From an uncultured Alphaproteobacteria bacterium (GTDB taxonomy: Bacteria > Pseudomonadota > Alphaproteobacteria > HIMB59 > GCA-002718135): DNA of 61,920 bases. Both the position numbers and the translations under genes were made by a program. Location of the stretch: positions 1-61,920 of the forward strand of contig CACJSL010000004.1 of NCBI GenBank assembly GCA_902596065.1, written 5' to 3'. The notes beneath the pieces are model-generated. The model searched no databases. It was not told where the DNA came from and saw only the letters and a program-made list of their open reading frames with translations. This document shows, piece after piece, positions 10,399 to 20,793 of this stretch (positions are counted from its first letter, which is position 1; each line of letters opens with the position of its first letter).

Positions 10399-12288
10399 TT
10401 ATACTTTTCGAATGCCCAAAAATCCTGACATAACCATTATTATAACTCCAATCCATATTAAGCTTACCAGAGGGTTTTGGTAAATTTTTACAGACCATAT
10501 CTTATCTTTTTCATTACCGATGATAACATAAAAATCTTGAAACCAACTATGGTATATACCAGCTTCAGTGGTGATCATTTTTGAAACATTATAGTATCTT
10601 TTACTGGGTTTAATTTCAGCTATTTTTTTATTATCTTTATATAGTGAAAATACAGCTACTAATTCTTGGAAATTACTGTCTTGATTTGTTTCTAATTTTA
10701 ACAATGTATATGAGTAATTATTAATTTGTTTTTTTTCATTTATCATAAATGTTTCACTAAATTCAGATTTATAAACACTCGATGTTGTAATTCCCAAAAT
10801 TAATATTCCCACTCCAATATGAGCTAGTAATGCATTATTTTGACTAATAAAATTTCTTAATCCAAATTTTTTATAATTAAAATAAACAGACAACAAAGAT
10901 GAAAATATAATTATCAAACCTAGTGAAATCCCTATAAAACCCCAAACATTAAAAGTATTTAAATAAACAATAATAAAAGATAATAAACTTAGAGCTATGA
11001 AAACAAAAATATAACTTTTATATTTCGGTAACTTATTATTCTGCCATGATAATGCTGGAGCAATACTCATTAGCAAAAAACCAGGAAGCAATATTGGGAG
11101 AGCAGTAGAGTTAAAATATGGAGCTCCAACTGATATTCTTTTATTTGTAATTACTTCAATTACAATTGGGTAAATTGTACCCAATAATATTGTTAAGCAA
11201 GCTATTATCATAACTATATTATTAAATACTAGTGCAGTAGACTTATTTATAAACAAAAGTTTTAATTTTTCTTCTGAATCATCAGTTTTAAAAATGAACA
11301 GTATAAAAGAAAATCCTGTAGAAACTAAAAATATGATTAAAATAAATATGCCTCGAGCAGAATCAGTTGCAAATGAATGTACGCTAGTTAAAATACCTGA
11401 TCGTACTAAAAAGGTGCCAAAAATACTTAGTGAAAAACATAATATAGATAAAAAGACTATCCATCTAATCAGTAATTTTTCCTTTTTTGTTATCATTAAT
11501 GAATGAACAAGTGCCAAACCAGCAATCCAGGGCATTAAGGAAACATTTTCAACAGGGTCCCAAAACCACCATCCCCCCCAACCTAATTCATAGTAGGCCC
11601 AATATGACCCCAAAGCTATTCCTCCAGTAAGCATTGACCAACAAAATAAAGTAAATTTTTTTGCAGTATTCATCCATTCATAATCTATTTGTTTAAATGT
11701 TAATCCAGCTAAAGCCAAACTCAGAATTAATGAAAAACCTACATAGCCAATATACAAAATAGGAGGATGTACCGCTAATGCGGGATCTTGTAAAATAGGG
11801 TTTAGACCCATTCCCTCTTCAAAATTAATTGAATTTATCAAAAATGGATTAGAAGTTAAAATAACAAACACTGCAAAAAGAAGAAAAAGACTAGTCTGAA
11901 AAGTTATAGTTAATTTTTTAATATTATCTTTTAAATTTTTATTGAATATAAAAAATAATGTATAGCCTGACATAATCAACAACCATAAAAGCATTGAGCC
12001 CTCATGGTTCCCCCATGTTCCAGTTATTTTATATAAAATTGGCTTATCAGAATGAGAGTTTTCAAAAACATTTTGATTTGAAAAATCAGAAACTACATAA
12101 GCATATATAAGTGTTAAAAAAGAAACTATAATAAAAAAAAACTTAAAAAAAACTAAATTATAATAAGTTCTACTTATTTGATTTTTGTTATTAAAAAAAT
12201 ATGAAAAAAATATTATTAATCCAATTAAAAAAGAAAATAATAAATTAGCAAATCCTACTAAAGATATCATTGGTAGCTTTTGTTCCAA
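10399..12288 (-). CDS. ccmF: Heme lyase CcmF/NrfE family
   Basis: GTWGNHEGSMLLWLLIMS, ELGWGGWWFWDPVENVSLMPW. Confidence 0.96.
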   Translation of the reverse strand: MEQKLPMISLVGFANLLFSFLIGLIIFFSYFFNNKNQISRTYYNLVFFKFFFIIVSFLTLIYAYVVSDFSNQNVFENSHSDKPILYKITGTWGNHEGSMLLWLLIMSGYTLFFIFNKNLKDNIKKLTITFQTSLFLLFAVFVILTSNPFLINSINFEEGMGLNPILQDPALAVHPPILYIGYVGFSLILSLALAGLTFKQIDYEWMNTAKKFTLFCWSMLTGGIALGSYWAYYELGWGGWWFWDPVENVSLMPWIAGLALVHSLMITKKEKLLIRWIVFLSILCFSLSIFGTFLVRSGILTSVHSFATDSARGIFILIIFLVSTGFSFILFIFKTDDSEEKLKLLFINKSTALVFNNIVMIIACLTILLGTIYPIVIEVITNKRISVGAPYFNSTALPILLPGFLLMSIAPALSWQNNKLPKYKSYIFVFIALSLLSFIIVYLNTFNVWGFIGISLGLIIIFSSLLSVYFNYKKFGLRNFISQNNALLAHIGVGILILGITTSSVYKSEFSETFMINEKKQINNYSYTLLKLETNQDSNFQELVAVFSLYKDNKKIAEIKPSKRYYNVSKMITTEAGIYHSWFQDFYVIIGNEKDKIWSVKIYQNPLVSLIWIGVIIMVMSGFLGIRKV

Positions 12289-12707
12289 TATTTATTTTTT
12301 TCAAGCTGCTTTTTAATAGATGTAGGCATATAGTTTTCGTCATGTTTAGCAAAAACTCGTTCAGCTTTTATGTTGTCAATTTTTATTAATTTTCCTTGTA
12401 CTACTACCCCTTGTTCTTCTCTAAATAAATCAGGCAATATACCTGTGTAACTAACCCTTACATAATTATTATTATCATGGATAATAAAAACATATTTATT
12501 ATCTTCGATATTTTTTAATGAATCTTTTTTTACAATTCCTCCAATGCGAATTGTGTCATTAATTTGAGTTTTTGAATTCAGTAATTCTGAAGGGGTATAA
12601 AAAAAAATTAAATTTTTTTTTGAATTAAAGAGAATAAGAAAAATCGAAGCTGTTAAAAAAATCAACGATAAGAATATAAGTAATAATCTTTGAAATCTTA
12701 AGGACAT
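12267..12707 (-). CDS. ccmE: Cytochrome c maturation protein CcmE
   Basis: IRIGGIVKKDS..., VSYTGILPDLFREEQGVVVQGKL, FAKHDENYMP. Confidence 0.95.
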   Translation of the reverse strand: MSLRFQRLLLIFLSLIFLTASIFLILFNSKKNLIFFYTPSELLNSKTQINDTIRIGGIVKKDSLKNIEDNKYVFIIHDNNNYVRVSYTGILPDLFREEQGVVVQGKLIKIDNIKAERVFAKHDENYMPTSIKKQLEKNKYWNKSYQ

Positions 12708-12714
12708 TATTATT

Positions 12715-12813
12715 TTATTTAAGTTTTTTAAGTTTTAAATATGACTGGACTAAGAGCAGAAATAGCAAAATAAAGCTTATAAAATAAGCAAAGAAAATAT
12801 ACCAAAAATACAT
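12715..12813 (-). CDS. ccmD: Heme exporter protein CcmD (32 aa, absent from the supplied ORF track)
   Basis: Frame MYFWYIFFAYFISFILLFLLLVQSYLKLKKLK*: aromatic N-terminus, one TM helix, basic tail; lies between ccmC and ccmE. Confidence 0.75.
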   Translation of the reverse strand: MYFWYIFFAYFISFILLFLLLVQSYLKLKKLK

Positions 12814-12878
12814 AAACCCTTTTAACAAAAAAATTATATAATGTAATAATACTTAGATGACCGATCGTCTCATCAAGA

Positions 12879-13571
12879 TTATCTAAGTTTTCTCTTAAGT
12901 ATCTCCGCTTTAATTCTAATAATACCAATTACTATAGCCAATAACATAAGTGCAATAGTCATAATAACCAGAGGCCTTAGCATACTAGGATCAATAGAAG
13001 GAGAAGATAACTTGCTTATACTAGCAGGTTGATGAAGTGTATTCCACCAATCCACAGAAAATTTAATTATTGGGAGGTTAATAGATCCTACTATTATTAA
13101 AACAGCAGTAATTTTTTCGGAAACATTAATATTTGTAATTGAGTTTTTAAGAAAGATTATGATTAAATATAAAAGAAATAAAATTGCTACAGAAGTTAAT
13201 CTTGCGTCCCAAACCCACCAAGTTCCCCACATGGGCTTACCCCACAAAGAGCCAGTAACTATGCATATCAATGTAAATATTGCTCCTATAGGAGCGATGG
13301 CTGAATTAATTATAAAACTAAAATTAATTTTAAAAGCTAATCCTATAATACTATAAAGTGTCATTATTAAAAAAGTCAAAACTGCTATCCACGCAGCAGG
13401 AACATGAATATACATTATCCTAACAGTAGCGCCCTGTTGATAGTCGTTAGGAGATAAAAAAAAAGCAAATACTATCCCAATTAACAAAAATATAGCACTT
13501 AAACAAATTAATGGTTTGAAAACTAGGTCACTAAACTTAATAAAACGATTTGGATTAATTAAAAACTTCAT
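12879..13571 (-). CDS. ccmC: Heme exporter protein CcmC
   Basis: MYIHVPAAWIAVL, GSLWGKPMWGTWWVWDARLTS. Confidence 0.96.
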   Translation of the reverse strand: MKFLINPNRFIKFSDLVFKPLICLSAIFLLIGIVFAFFLSPNDYQQGATVRIMYIHVPAAWIAVLTFLIMTLYSIIGLAFKINFSFIINSAIAPIGAIFTLICIVTGSLWGKPMWGTWWVWDARLTSVAILFLLYLIIIFLKNSITNINVSEKITAVLIIVGSINLPIIKFSVDWWNTLHQPASISKLSSPSIDPSMLRPLVIMTIALMLLAIVIGIIRIKAEILKRKLR

Positions 13572-13572
13572 A

Positions 13573-14253
13573 TTATTTATTTTGTAATGATATTTTAATA
13601 CATAATCCGCTAGCCCAAGGTGAAATTGCTAGAAAAAAAAACATAATTCCTAAAAGGATATTGATTTGCGCTTTTATAATCTCAATATTATTTGAAACAT
13701 TTACAATATTAACTCCAAATATTATTACTGGAATACTAAATATCATAATAATAAGCCCTCCTATTGAAAAATTTTTTTTATTTAATAAATTCATTGATCC
13801 TGATATTGCAGATATACACGTAATAATAACAGAACCTATTAAAAAACTTAAATAAACTATTTTTAAATTGTCAAATTGCATTTCTAATAAAAGAAAAGCT
13901 ATAGGGAGAATTATAAAAAAAGGAGCTTGAAGAAACATCCATATCGTTAACATTTTAATAAGTGCTATGATTTCATAGGAAAGCCCACTCATATGAATTA
14001 TTATCAAGCTATTGTCATCAAAATCATTCTGAAAAAATTTTTTTATTGAAAGAGTATTGCTTAATAATATTATTGTCCAAATAATACCCACACCAATTTG
14101 GTTAAACAATTCTTTATTTGAACCTACTGCAAAAACAAAAATTATAATACTAAGTATAAAAAATAAAAATATACTTAATATATGAAAGAAACTTCTATAA
14201 TGTATTTTAGACTCTCTTAAAAAAACTCCCAAAATTGAATTGAAGCTACTCAT
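13573..14253 (-). CDS. ccmB: Heme exporter protein CcmB
   Basis: Multi-TM protein between ccmA and ccmC; GVGIIWTIILLSNTLSIKKFFQNDFDDNSL. Confidence 0.9.
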   Translation of the reverse strand: MSSFNSILGVFLRESKIHYRSFFHILSIFLFFILSIIIFVFAVGSNKELFNQIGVGIIWTIILLSNTLSIKKFFQNDFDDNSLIIIHMSGLSYEIIALIKMLTIWMFLQAPFFIILPIAFLLLEMQFDNLKIVYLSFLIGSVIITCISAISGSMNLLNKKNFSIGGLIIMIFSIPVIIFGVNIVNVSNNIEIIKAQINILLGIMFFFLAISPWASGLCIKISLQNK

Positions 14254-14863
14254 TGATTTCCAAATTTACAGTATTAATATTAGGAATAGTTGGTAATGTA
14301 TGGGAAGTAAAAATCACCATACCACTTAAATCTAGGTGATTAGTTATTGTTTGAATAATTATTTCAACAGATTTTAAATCTAGACCTATAAAAGGCTCAT
14401 CTAGAACCCAAAGTTTTTTTTGTTCAATAATTAACCTAATTAGTTCTAGTTTTTTAATTTCTCCAAAAGATAGATGAATAGTAGAAGTATTTTTATATTC
14501 TAACAATCCTAAAACTTCTAATATTGATTCTATTTCATTAATCTTAATTTGTGATGAAAAAATTTTCTTCCAAAAAATTATATTTTCATAGACTGTTAAA
14601 TTTTCATTAGAAGTATTTTGATCCAAAATAAAAGTTATATTTTTACAATAATCATAATGATTTTTTTTTATATTTTTCCCATTCCAAAAAATTTCACCAT
14701 CATCTGGATTTAAAATCTTACATATAATTTTTAATAATGTTGTTTTACCAACACCATTATTCCCAGTTAGATGAATTATTCCTTTGGGAGGTAAAGATAA
14801 ATTTACATCTTTTAAAATGGCTTTACTTTGACGACTGAAATAAATATTATTAACGAGAAGCAT
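14246..14863 (-). CDS. ccmA: Heme exporter ATP-binding protein CcmA
   Basis: Walker A GNNGVGKTTLLK, LSFGEIKKLELIRL, Walker B LWVLDEPF. Confidence 0.93.
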   Translation of the reverse strand: MLLVNNIYFSRQSKAILKDVNLSLPPKGIIHLTGNNGVGKTTLLKIICKILNPDDGEIFWNGKNIKKNHYDYCKNITFILDQNTSNENLTVYENIIFWKKIFSSQIKINEIESILEVLGLLEYKNTSTIHLSFGEIKKLELIRLIIEQKKLWVLDEPFIGLDLKSVEIIIQTITNHLDLSGMVIFTSHTLPTIPNINTVNLEINE

Positions 14864-14906
14864 TTCTTTGATCCATAATCTCTTTATTAGCCTTAGACAA
14901 CAATAA

Positions 14907-14933
14907 AAAACGGGGCCTTAAGACCCCGTTATT
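14907..14933 (-). terminator. Rho-independent terminator downstream of the H1-like gene
   Basis: aacggggccttaagaccccgtt inverted repeat with flanking A/T, downstream of minus-strand gene 14998-15195. Confidence 0.7.
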
Positions 14934-14997
14934 TGAGATAAAATCTCTATTTTTAAGAAAAAGAAAACTTAAATTAAGCTTTCTATTAAAAAAGAAA

Positions 14998-15195
14998 CTA
15001 TCTTCTTCTTTTCTTAGCTGCTTTTTTCTTTTTTTTCTTAGCTGCTTTTTTCTTTTTCTTAGGTGCAGCTTTTTTCTTTTTCTTAGGTGCAGCTTTTTTC
15101 TTTTTCTTAGCTGCCTTTTTTCTCTTAGGTGCAGCTTTTCTTTTTCTTGGTGCAGCTTTTCTTTTCTTAGCTGCCTTCTTTTTCTTCTTTGCCAT
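14998..15195 (-). CDS. Histone H1-like lysine/alanine-rich DNA-binding protein
   Basis: MAKKKKKAAKKRKAAPRKRKAAPKRKKAAKKKKKAAPKKKKKAAPKKKKKAAKKKKKKAAKKRRR; start moved from 15288 to 15195 because AAGGAG lies just upstream of this ATG. Confidence 0.8.
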   Translation of the reverse strand: MAKKKKKAAKKRKAAPRKRKAAPKRKKAAKKKKKAAPKKKKKAAPKKKKKAAKKKKKKAAKKRRR

Positions 15196-15523
15196 TTGAT
15201 GCTCCTTGTGTTGGGTTAAGTGGAGGAACCTCCCTCCATCATCACTTAAAAAAAGTGATAAACATAAAAGGCTATCTTTTTTTCCCAAAACTTACGGAAA
15301 ATGTCAACGATATAGTAGATTTTAAAAATTAATCTAAAAAATATCAATTTTAAATTTAATTATATATTTTTTAGTACTAATTTTTTTAAAAAAAGTTTTT
15401 TTTATCAAATAGTACAAATTTTTCGCAGAAATCTTATATTTTATTCACTTTTATATATACTTTATCTCTTTGACATAATATTTATATTAAAAAAGAAAAT
15501 GAATTTAATTTTCTTTAATTAAC

Positions 15524-18169
15524 ATGAAATCTAAAAATACTTTTAAAACTCGCTCAATATTGGAAATAAATGGACAAAAATACGTTTATTTTGACCTTAA
15601 TATTCTCGCAAATTATTTTGACTTTAATCTAAATAATATTCCAAATAGTATAAAAATTTTATTAGAAAATTTAATTAGAAATGAAGATGGAAAGTCGATA
15701 AATCATGAGATGATATCATCTTTTTGTACCAAAATAGAAAAGAAAGAATCATTTTCTGAAATTGCATTTTTTCCAACAAGAGTTTTAATGCAAGATTTTA
15801 CTGGAGTGCCAGCCATAGCAGACTTAGCTGCAATGAGAGATGCACTTAAGTTAAAGAATGTTGATCCAAAGAATATTAATCCTCTTTCAAGAGTAGATCT
15901 AGTTATAGATCATTCAGTCATGGTTGATAAATTTGGCACTTCTTCAGCTTTAGAAGAAAATGTAAAGATTGAGTTTCAGCGTAATCAAGAAAGATATGAA
16001 TTTTTAAAATGGGGTCAAGAATCTTTTAATAATTTTTTCTTGGTTCCTCCTGGGGCTGGTATTTGTCATCAGGTTAATTTAGAAAATATTGCTAAAACCG
16101 TATGGTTAAATAAATTTGATAATAATCAGTATATCTATCCAGACTCTGTTGTTGGAACAGATAGCCATACAACTATGGTAAACTCTTTATCAGTTTTGGG
16201 TTGGGGAGTAGGTGGCATAGAAGCTGAAGCGGCTATGCTAGGACAACCTATATCTATGAACATACCAAAAGTTTTAGGTTTTAATATAACTGGCTCTTTA
16301 AGAGAAGGAATAACAGCAACAGATTTGGTCCTTACTATTACTGAAAAATTACGCAAGCATGGAGTTGTAGGAAAGTTTGTTGAATTTTATGGTAGTGGTT
16401 TAGATAGCTTGTCATTGGCAGACAGAGCAACAATTTCCAATATGGCTCCCGAATATGGAGCTACATGTGGATTTTTTCCAACAGATCAAGAAACTATCAA
16501 ATATCTTCATATGACAGGTAAAGATAAAAATCATTTAGATATAGTTAAGGCTTATACAAAAAAACAAAAACTTTGGTATGATAAGAATATCGAACAAAAT
16601 TTTGATGAGTCAATAAATTTTAATTTAGATAAAGTTGAAGCTGTGGTAGCAGGACCAAAAAGACCACAAGATAAAATTTTATTAAAAGATATTTCTAAAT
16701 CATTCTCTACTTTTGCAAAAAAAAATACAAAATTAATTAGAAAAAAAAATGAAATACAATCTGGCGATATAGTTATTGCAGCAATTACTAGTTGTACTAA
16801 TACCTCTAATCCAAGTGTCATGGTTGCAGCAGGACTTGTTGCCAAGAAAGCCGTTGAACTTGGATTAAAAGTAAAGCCTTGGGTGAAAACAAGTTTGGCG
16901 CCTGGAAGCAAAGTAGTAAGTGATTATTTAGAAAAATCTAAGCTTTCTGAGTTTTTAAATAAAATAGGTTTTAACTTGGTTGGATATGGTTGCACAACAT
17001 GTATAGGAAACTCTGGGCCTTTAGATAAACGGATTTCTAAAGAAATTAAAAATAACCAATTATCAGTTTGTTCAGTCTTATCAGGAAATAGAAATTTTGA
17101 AGGTAGAGTACATCAAGAAATAAAAGCAAATTATCTTGCTTCACCCCCTTTGGTCGTTGCTTTTGCTTTAGTAGGAAATGTGAATATTGATATAGTTAAT
17201 GATCCAATAGGAATTGGTGGAAGTGGAAACAAGATATATTTGAAGGATATTTGGCCTACTTCGAAAGAAATAGAAAATATTGTAAGATCAAGCCTATCCC
17301 CTGATGTTTTTTTATCAAGATATAATGAAATATATAAAGGAGATAATAATTGGAATTCTATTAAAACTATTTCTCAAGATACTTTTAAATGGAGAGAAAC
17401 AAGCACCTATATTAAACATCCTCCTTTTTTTACAAATAATTCTAATAATACAAAAGAAGATATAAATGATGCAAGAATACTAGCTCTTTTAGGAGACACA
17501 GTAACCACAGATCATATTTCTCCAGCTGGTGCAATAAAAGAAAAAAGCCCCGCTGGTGAATATCTTTCCATGAGACAAATATCTAAAGAAAATTTTAATT
17601 CATACGGATCTAGAAGAGGAAATCACGAAATAATGATGAGGGGCACTTTCGCAAATATAAGAATAAGAAATGAAATTAACAAGAATATAGAAGGAGGGAT
17701 AACATATTGTTATATTAATAATAAGCATATGCCAATTTACGATGCTGCGATGGAATACGCCAAACATTCTATTCCTCTAGTTGTACTAGCTGGCAAAGAG
17801 TATGGCACCGGCTCTTCTCGTGACTGGGCGGCTAAAGGAACTAAGCTTTTAGGGATTAGAGCTATTATAGCTGAGTCATTTGAAAGAATTCACAGATCTA
17901 ACTTAATAGGAATGGGAGTAATACCATTTGAATTTACAGAAGGCCAAAACCGAATAAATTTGTCAATCAAGGGAGATGAAAAAATTTCTATTTTGGGAAT
18001 AAATCAAATTGCCCCAAACAAAATAATTGAGTGTACTATATCAAGAAAAGATTTTTTTAAAAAAATAAATTTAAGATGCAGAATAGATACTACAAAAGAA
18101 CTAGAATATTTTAAAGCTGGAGGCATTTTGCAATTCGTTCTTAACTCAATTATTGCCAAAGCTTCTTAA
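15524..18169 (+). CDS. acnA: Aconitate hydratase
   Basis: VVGTDSHTTMVNSLSVLGWGVGGIEAEA, GYGCTTCIGNSGPL, YGTGSSRDWAAKG. Confidence 0.97.
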   Translation: MKSKNTFKTRSILEINGQKYVYFDLNILANYFDFNLNNIPNSIKILLENLIRNEDGKSINHEMISSFCTKIEKKESFSEIAFFPTRVLMQDFTGVPAIADLAAMRDALKLKNVDPKNINPLSRVDLVIDHSVMVDKFGTSSALEENVKIEFQRNQERYEFLKWGQESFNNFFLVPPGAGICHQVNLENIAKTVWLNKFDNNQYIYPDSVVGTDSHTTMVNSLSVLGWGVGGIEAEAAMLGQPISMNIPKVLGFNITGSLREGITATDLVLTITEKLRKHGVVGKFVEFYGSGLDSLSLADRATISNMAPEYGATCGFFPTDQETIKYLHMTGKDKNHLDIVKAYTKKQKLWYDKNIEQNFDESINFNLDKVEAVVAGPKRPQDKILLKDISKSFSTFAKKNTKLIRKKNEIQSGDIVIAAITSCTNTSNPSVMVAAGLVAKKAVELGLKVKPWVKTSLAPGSKVVSDYLEKSKLSEFLNKIGFNLVGYGCTTCIGNSGPLDKRISKEIKNNQLSVCSVLSGNRNFEGRVHQEIKANYLASPPLVVAFALVGNVNIDIVNDPIGIGGSGNKIYLKDIWPTSKEIENIVRSSLSPDVFLSRYNEIYKGDNNWNSIKTISQDTFKWRETSTYIKHPPFFTNNSNNTKEDINDARILALLGDTVTTDHISPAGAIKEKSPAGEYLSMRQISKENFNSYGSRRGNHEIMMRGTFANIRIRNEINKNIEGGITYCYINNKHMPIYDAAMEYAKHSIPLVVLAGKEYGTGSSRDWAAKGTKLLGIRAIIAESFERIHRSNLIGMGVIPFEFTEGQNRINLSIKGDEKISILGINQIAPNKIIECTISRKDFFKKINLRCRIDTTKELEYFKAGGILQFVLNSIIAKAS

Positions 18170-20765
18170 AAAATTTTCTGTGCAAGATCGAGACAATAAT
18201 TTAACAGCAATTCTTGGGCCAACCAATACCGGCAAAACTTACGCTGCATTTGAGCGTCTTATCTCATATAAATCTGGAATTTTTGGTTTTCCTCTAAGAT
18301 TATTAGCAAGAGAAAATTATGATAAAGCTTTATCAAAATTAGGTTCTAAAAATGTGGCTTTAATAACAGGTGAAGAAAAAATTTTTCCAAAAACAGCTAA
18401 ATATTTTTTTTGTACAGTTGAGTCAATGCCATTAAATATTGATGTCGAATGTATAGCAATAGATGAAGTACAACTAGCATCTGATTATGAAAGAGGACAT
18501 ATTTTTACTGACCGTTTGCTTAATATGCGTGGAGAGCATGAAACTATTTTTTTGGGCTCATCAACTATTGAAAGAATACTAATAAATTTATTTCCAAAAA
18601 TTAATATTAAAAAAAGAGAAAGATTTTCTAAATTAACTTTTGAAAATAAAAGAAACTTGTCCAAACTTAATCCTCGTTCAGCAATTATTGCTTTTAATAT
18701 TAATTCAATTTATGAAATTGCTGAATCTTTAAGAGCCCACAAAGGTGGAGCGGCTGTTGTTTTAGGCTCTTTAAGTCCGAGGACACGTAATTCACAAGTT
18801 GAAATTTATGAAGACAAAAAAGTAGATTTTTTAGTAGCGACTGATGCTATTGGTATGGGACTTAATCTAAATATCGAGCATGTATCTTTTTCTTCATTCC
18901 AAAAATTTGATGGAAGATATAATCGTGATTTATATCCTGCAGAATTGGGTCAAATAGCAGGAAGAGCAGGAAGACATTTAAATGATGGGACATTTGGATG
19001 CTTAAATACTGCGGGCAACTTAGATCCAATGATTATCAAGTCAATAGAAGACAGTAAGTTTGATTCAATAAAAAAAATTTATTGGAGAAATTCAAAAATT
19101 GATTTTGAATCTGTTGACTCAGTTATTAATTCTTTCAAAAAATTTCCTATAAAAAATTTTTTTATACATAAAAAAAATGCAGAAGATGAAATTAATTTTA
19201 GAGAACTTTCTCAGGACAAAGAAATTAAACCATTTTTAAATAATTTTTATTCTATTAGTTTGCTTTGGGATGTGTGCCAAATTCCTGATTTTCAAAAAAT
19301 TTTTAAGGATTCATATTTAGATTTATTAAAGAGTATTTTTTTAGAATTGATTAATAATGATGGAGTAATAAATGATAATTGGTTGAGAGAAAAAATACTT
19401 AAATTAGAAAATTATTCAGGTGGGATAGAGGAACTATCAATCAAAATTTCTAATATAAGAACTTGGACCTATATATCCAATCAAACAAAGTGGATAAAAG
19501 AATATGAATTTTGGCAAAGCAAGACCAAGGAAATAGAAGATAATTTGTCAGATAATTTGCATGAATCTCTTACTAAAAGATTTGTTGATTTTTCAGCTAG
19601 TTTTTTTGTTAATAACAAAAAACTTGGCGAAGATATAAAAGTTGAAGTTGATAATAATAAGAATATTATATTAAATGGACAAAATTATGGATATATTAAT
19701 GGTTTTAATTTAGAATTAAAAGTAACTAAATCTGAGTCTTTATTTTCTCTAATACATGTAAAAAAATCAATACGAACAATGATAGAAGAAAAAATTAATA
19801 ATTTTTTAAAAGCTCCCTTAATAGCAATTAATCTAGGAAATATTTATGAATTTCCAATTAGTAATGAGGTTAAAATTTATTGGGGTGATGAGCCTATAGG
19901 TAGATTGATTAAAGGAAATAAAATATTTGCCCCAAAGGCTGAATGCTTAAATTCAGAATTATTAGAATCTGATAAGAAATTGGCTATAACAACTAAATTA
20001 CAAAAGTGGGTTGATGATAAAATAGCCAATACTTTAAAATCTCTCGTTGAGGAGATTGATGCTAATATCTCTTCAGAAGCAAGAGCAATTGTTTATAATG
20101 TTTTTGATTCCCTTGGAACGATGACAATATATGAGCATTTTGATAGTTTAAAAAAGTTGTCTGAAGGGGATAAGTCAAGTTTATCAAAAACAGGGATTAG
20201 AGTTGGAACTAAATTTTTTTTTATGCCACATTTGTTAAAAAAATCACCAATGGAATTAAATGCTTTACTTTGGAAAGTGTATTATGAATCTCAAGAAGAA
20301 AATTTATATCCACTACCAAATGACGGAAGAGTATCTTTTCTTTGTAATTTTGCTATGCCAGAGTCTTATTGGTTTGCAATAGGTTACATTAATTTAAATG
20401 GTTTTTTAATAAGAACAGACGTTTTTGAAAGAATTTTTTTTATAGCTAGGCAAAAAGCTAAATACGGACCCTTTTTAGAATCTTCTGAATTAATGAATCC
20501 AGTTGGATGTAATTCTGACCAGCTTAAAAATATCTTAAATTATTGTGGATTTGAAAGTATTGCTGTTTCTGAGAATAAAAAATTATTTTTTTATAAATCA
20601 AATAAAAAAGAAATATTAAAAAAATCTAATAAAAAAATAAAGCTACATAAGAAAAAAATTAAAAAAACTAATATTAATTTAAAAAAGAATACTTCAAACA
20701 AGGAAAGAAAAGATAATAAAAAAGACCCCAATTCTCCTTTTGCAGTTTTAGAAAAATTACTTTAA
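18153..20765 (+). CDS. SUV3-like DEAD/DEAH-box helicase
   Basis: LGPTNTGKTYAAFERL, CIAIDEVQLASDYERGHIFTDRLL, IAGRAGRH; long Lys-rich linker then DPNSPFAVLEKLL. Confidence 0.88.
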   Translation: MPKLLKKFSVQDRDNNLTAILGPTNTGKTYAAFERLISYKSGIFGFPLRLLARENYDKALSKLGSKNVALITGEEKIFPKTAKYFFCTVESMPLNIDVECIAIDEVQLASDYERGHIFTDRLLNMRGEHETIFLGSSTIERILINLFPKINIKKRERFSKLTFENKRNLSKLNPRSAIIAFNINSIYEIAESLRAHKGGAAVVLGSLSPRTRNSQVEIYEDKKVDFLVATDAIGMGLNLNIEHVSFSSFQKFDGRYNRDLYPAELGQIAGRAGRHLNDGTFGCLNTAGNLDPMIIKSIEDSKFDSIKKIYWRNSKIDFESVDSVINSFKKFPIKNFFIHKKNAEDEINFRELSQDKEIKPFLNNFYSISLLWDVCQIPDFQKIFKDSYLDLLKSIFLELINNDGVINDNWLREKILKLENYSGGIEELSIKISNIRTWTYISNQTKWIKEYEFWQSKTKEIEDNLSDNLHESLTKRFVDFSASFFVNNKKLGEDIKVEVDNNKNIILNGQNYGYINGFNLELKVTKSESLFSLIHVKKSIRTMIEEKINNFLKAPLIAINLGNIYEFPISNEVKIYWGDEPIGRLIKGNKIFAPKAECLNSELLESDKKLAITTKLQKWVDDKIANTLKSLVEEIDANISSEARAIVYNVFDSLGTMTIYEHFDSLKKLSEGDKSSLSKTGIRVGTKFFFMPHLLKKSPMELNALLWKVYYESQEENLYPLPNDGRVSFLCNFAMPESYWFAIGYINLNGFLIRTDVFERIFFIARQKAKYGPFLESSELMNPVGCNSDQLKNILNYCGFESIAVSENKKLFFYKSNKKEILKKSNKKIKLHKKKIKKTNINLKKNTSNKERKDNKKDPNSPFAVLEKLL

Positions 20766-20793
20766 TGAACCTTTTTAACCAAACAAATTTAAA

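Noticed and set aside
10304-10498. 64-aa minus-strand ORF
   Set aside because: Overlaps ccmF/ccmG ends in another frame; shadow ORF.
12728-12928. 66-aa minus-strand ORF MVLLELKRRYLREN...
   Set aside because: Out of frame with ccmC and ccmD, whose conserved products account for the region.
14998-15195. Lys-rich repeat considered as a CRISPR-like or intergenic repeat
   Set aside because: Repeats are in frame, without unique spacers, and encode an H1-like protein with a good ribosome-binding site.
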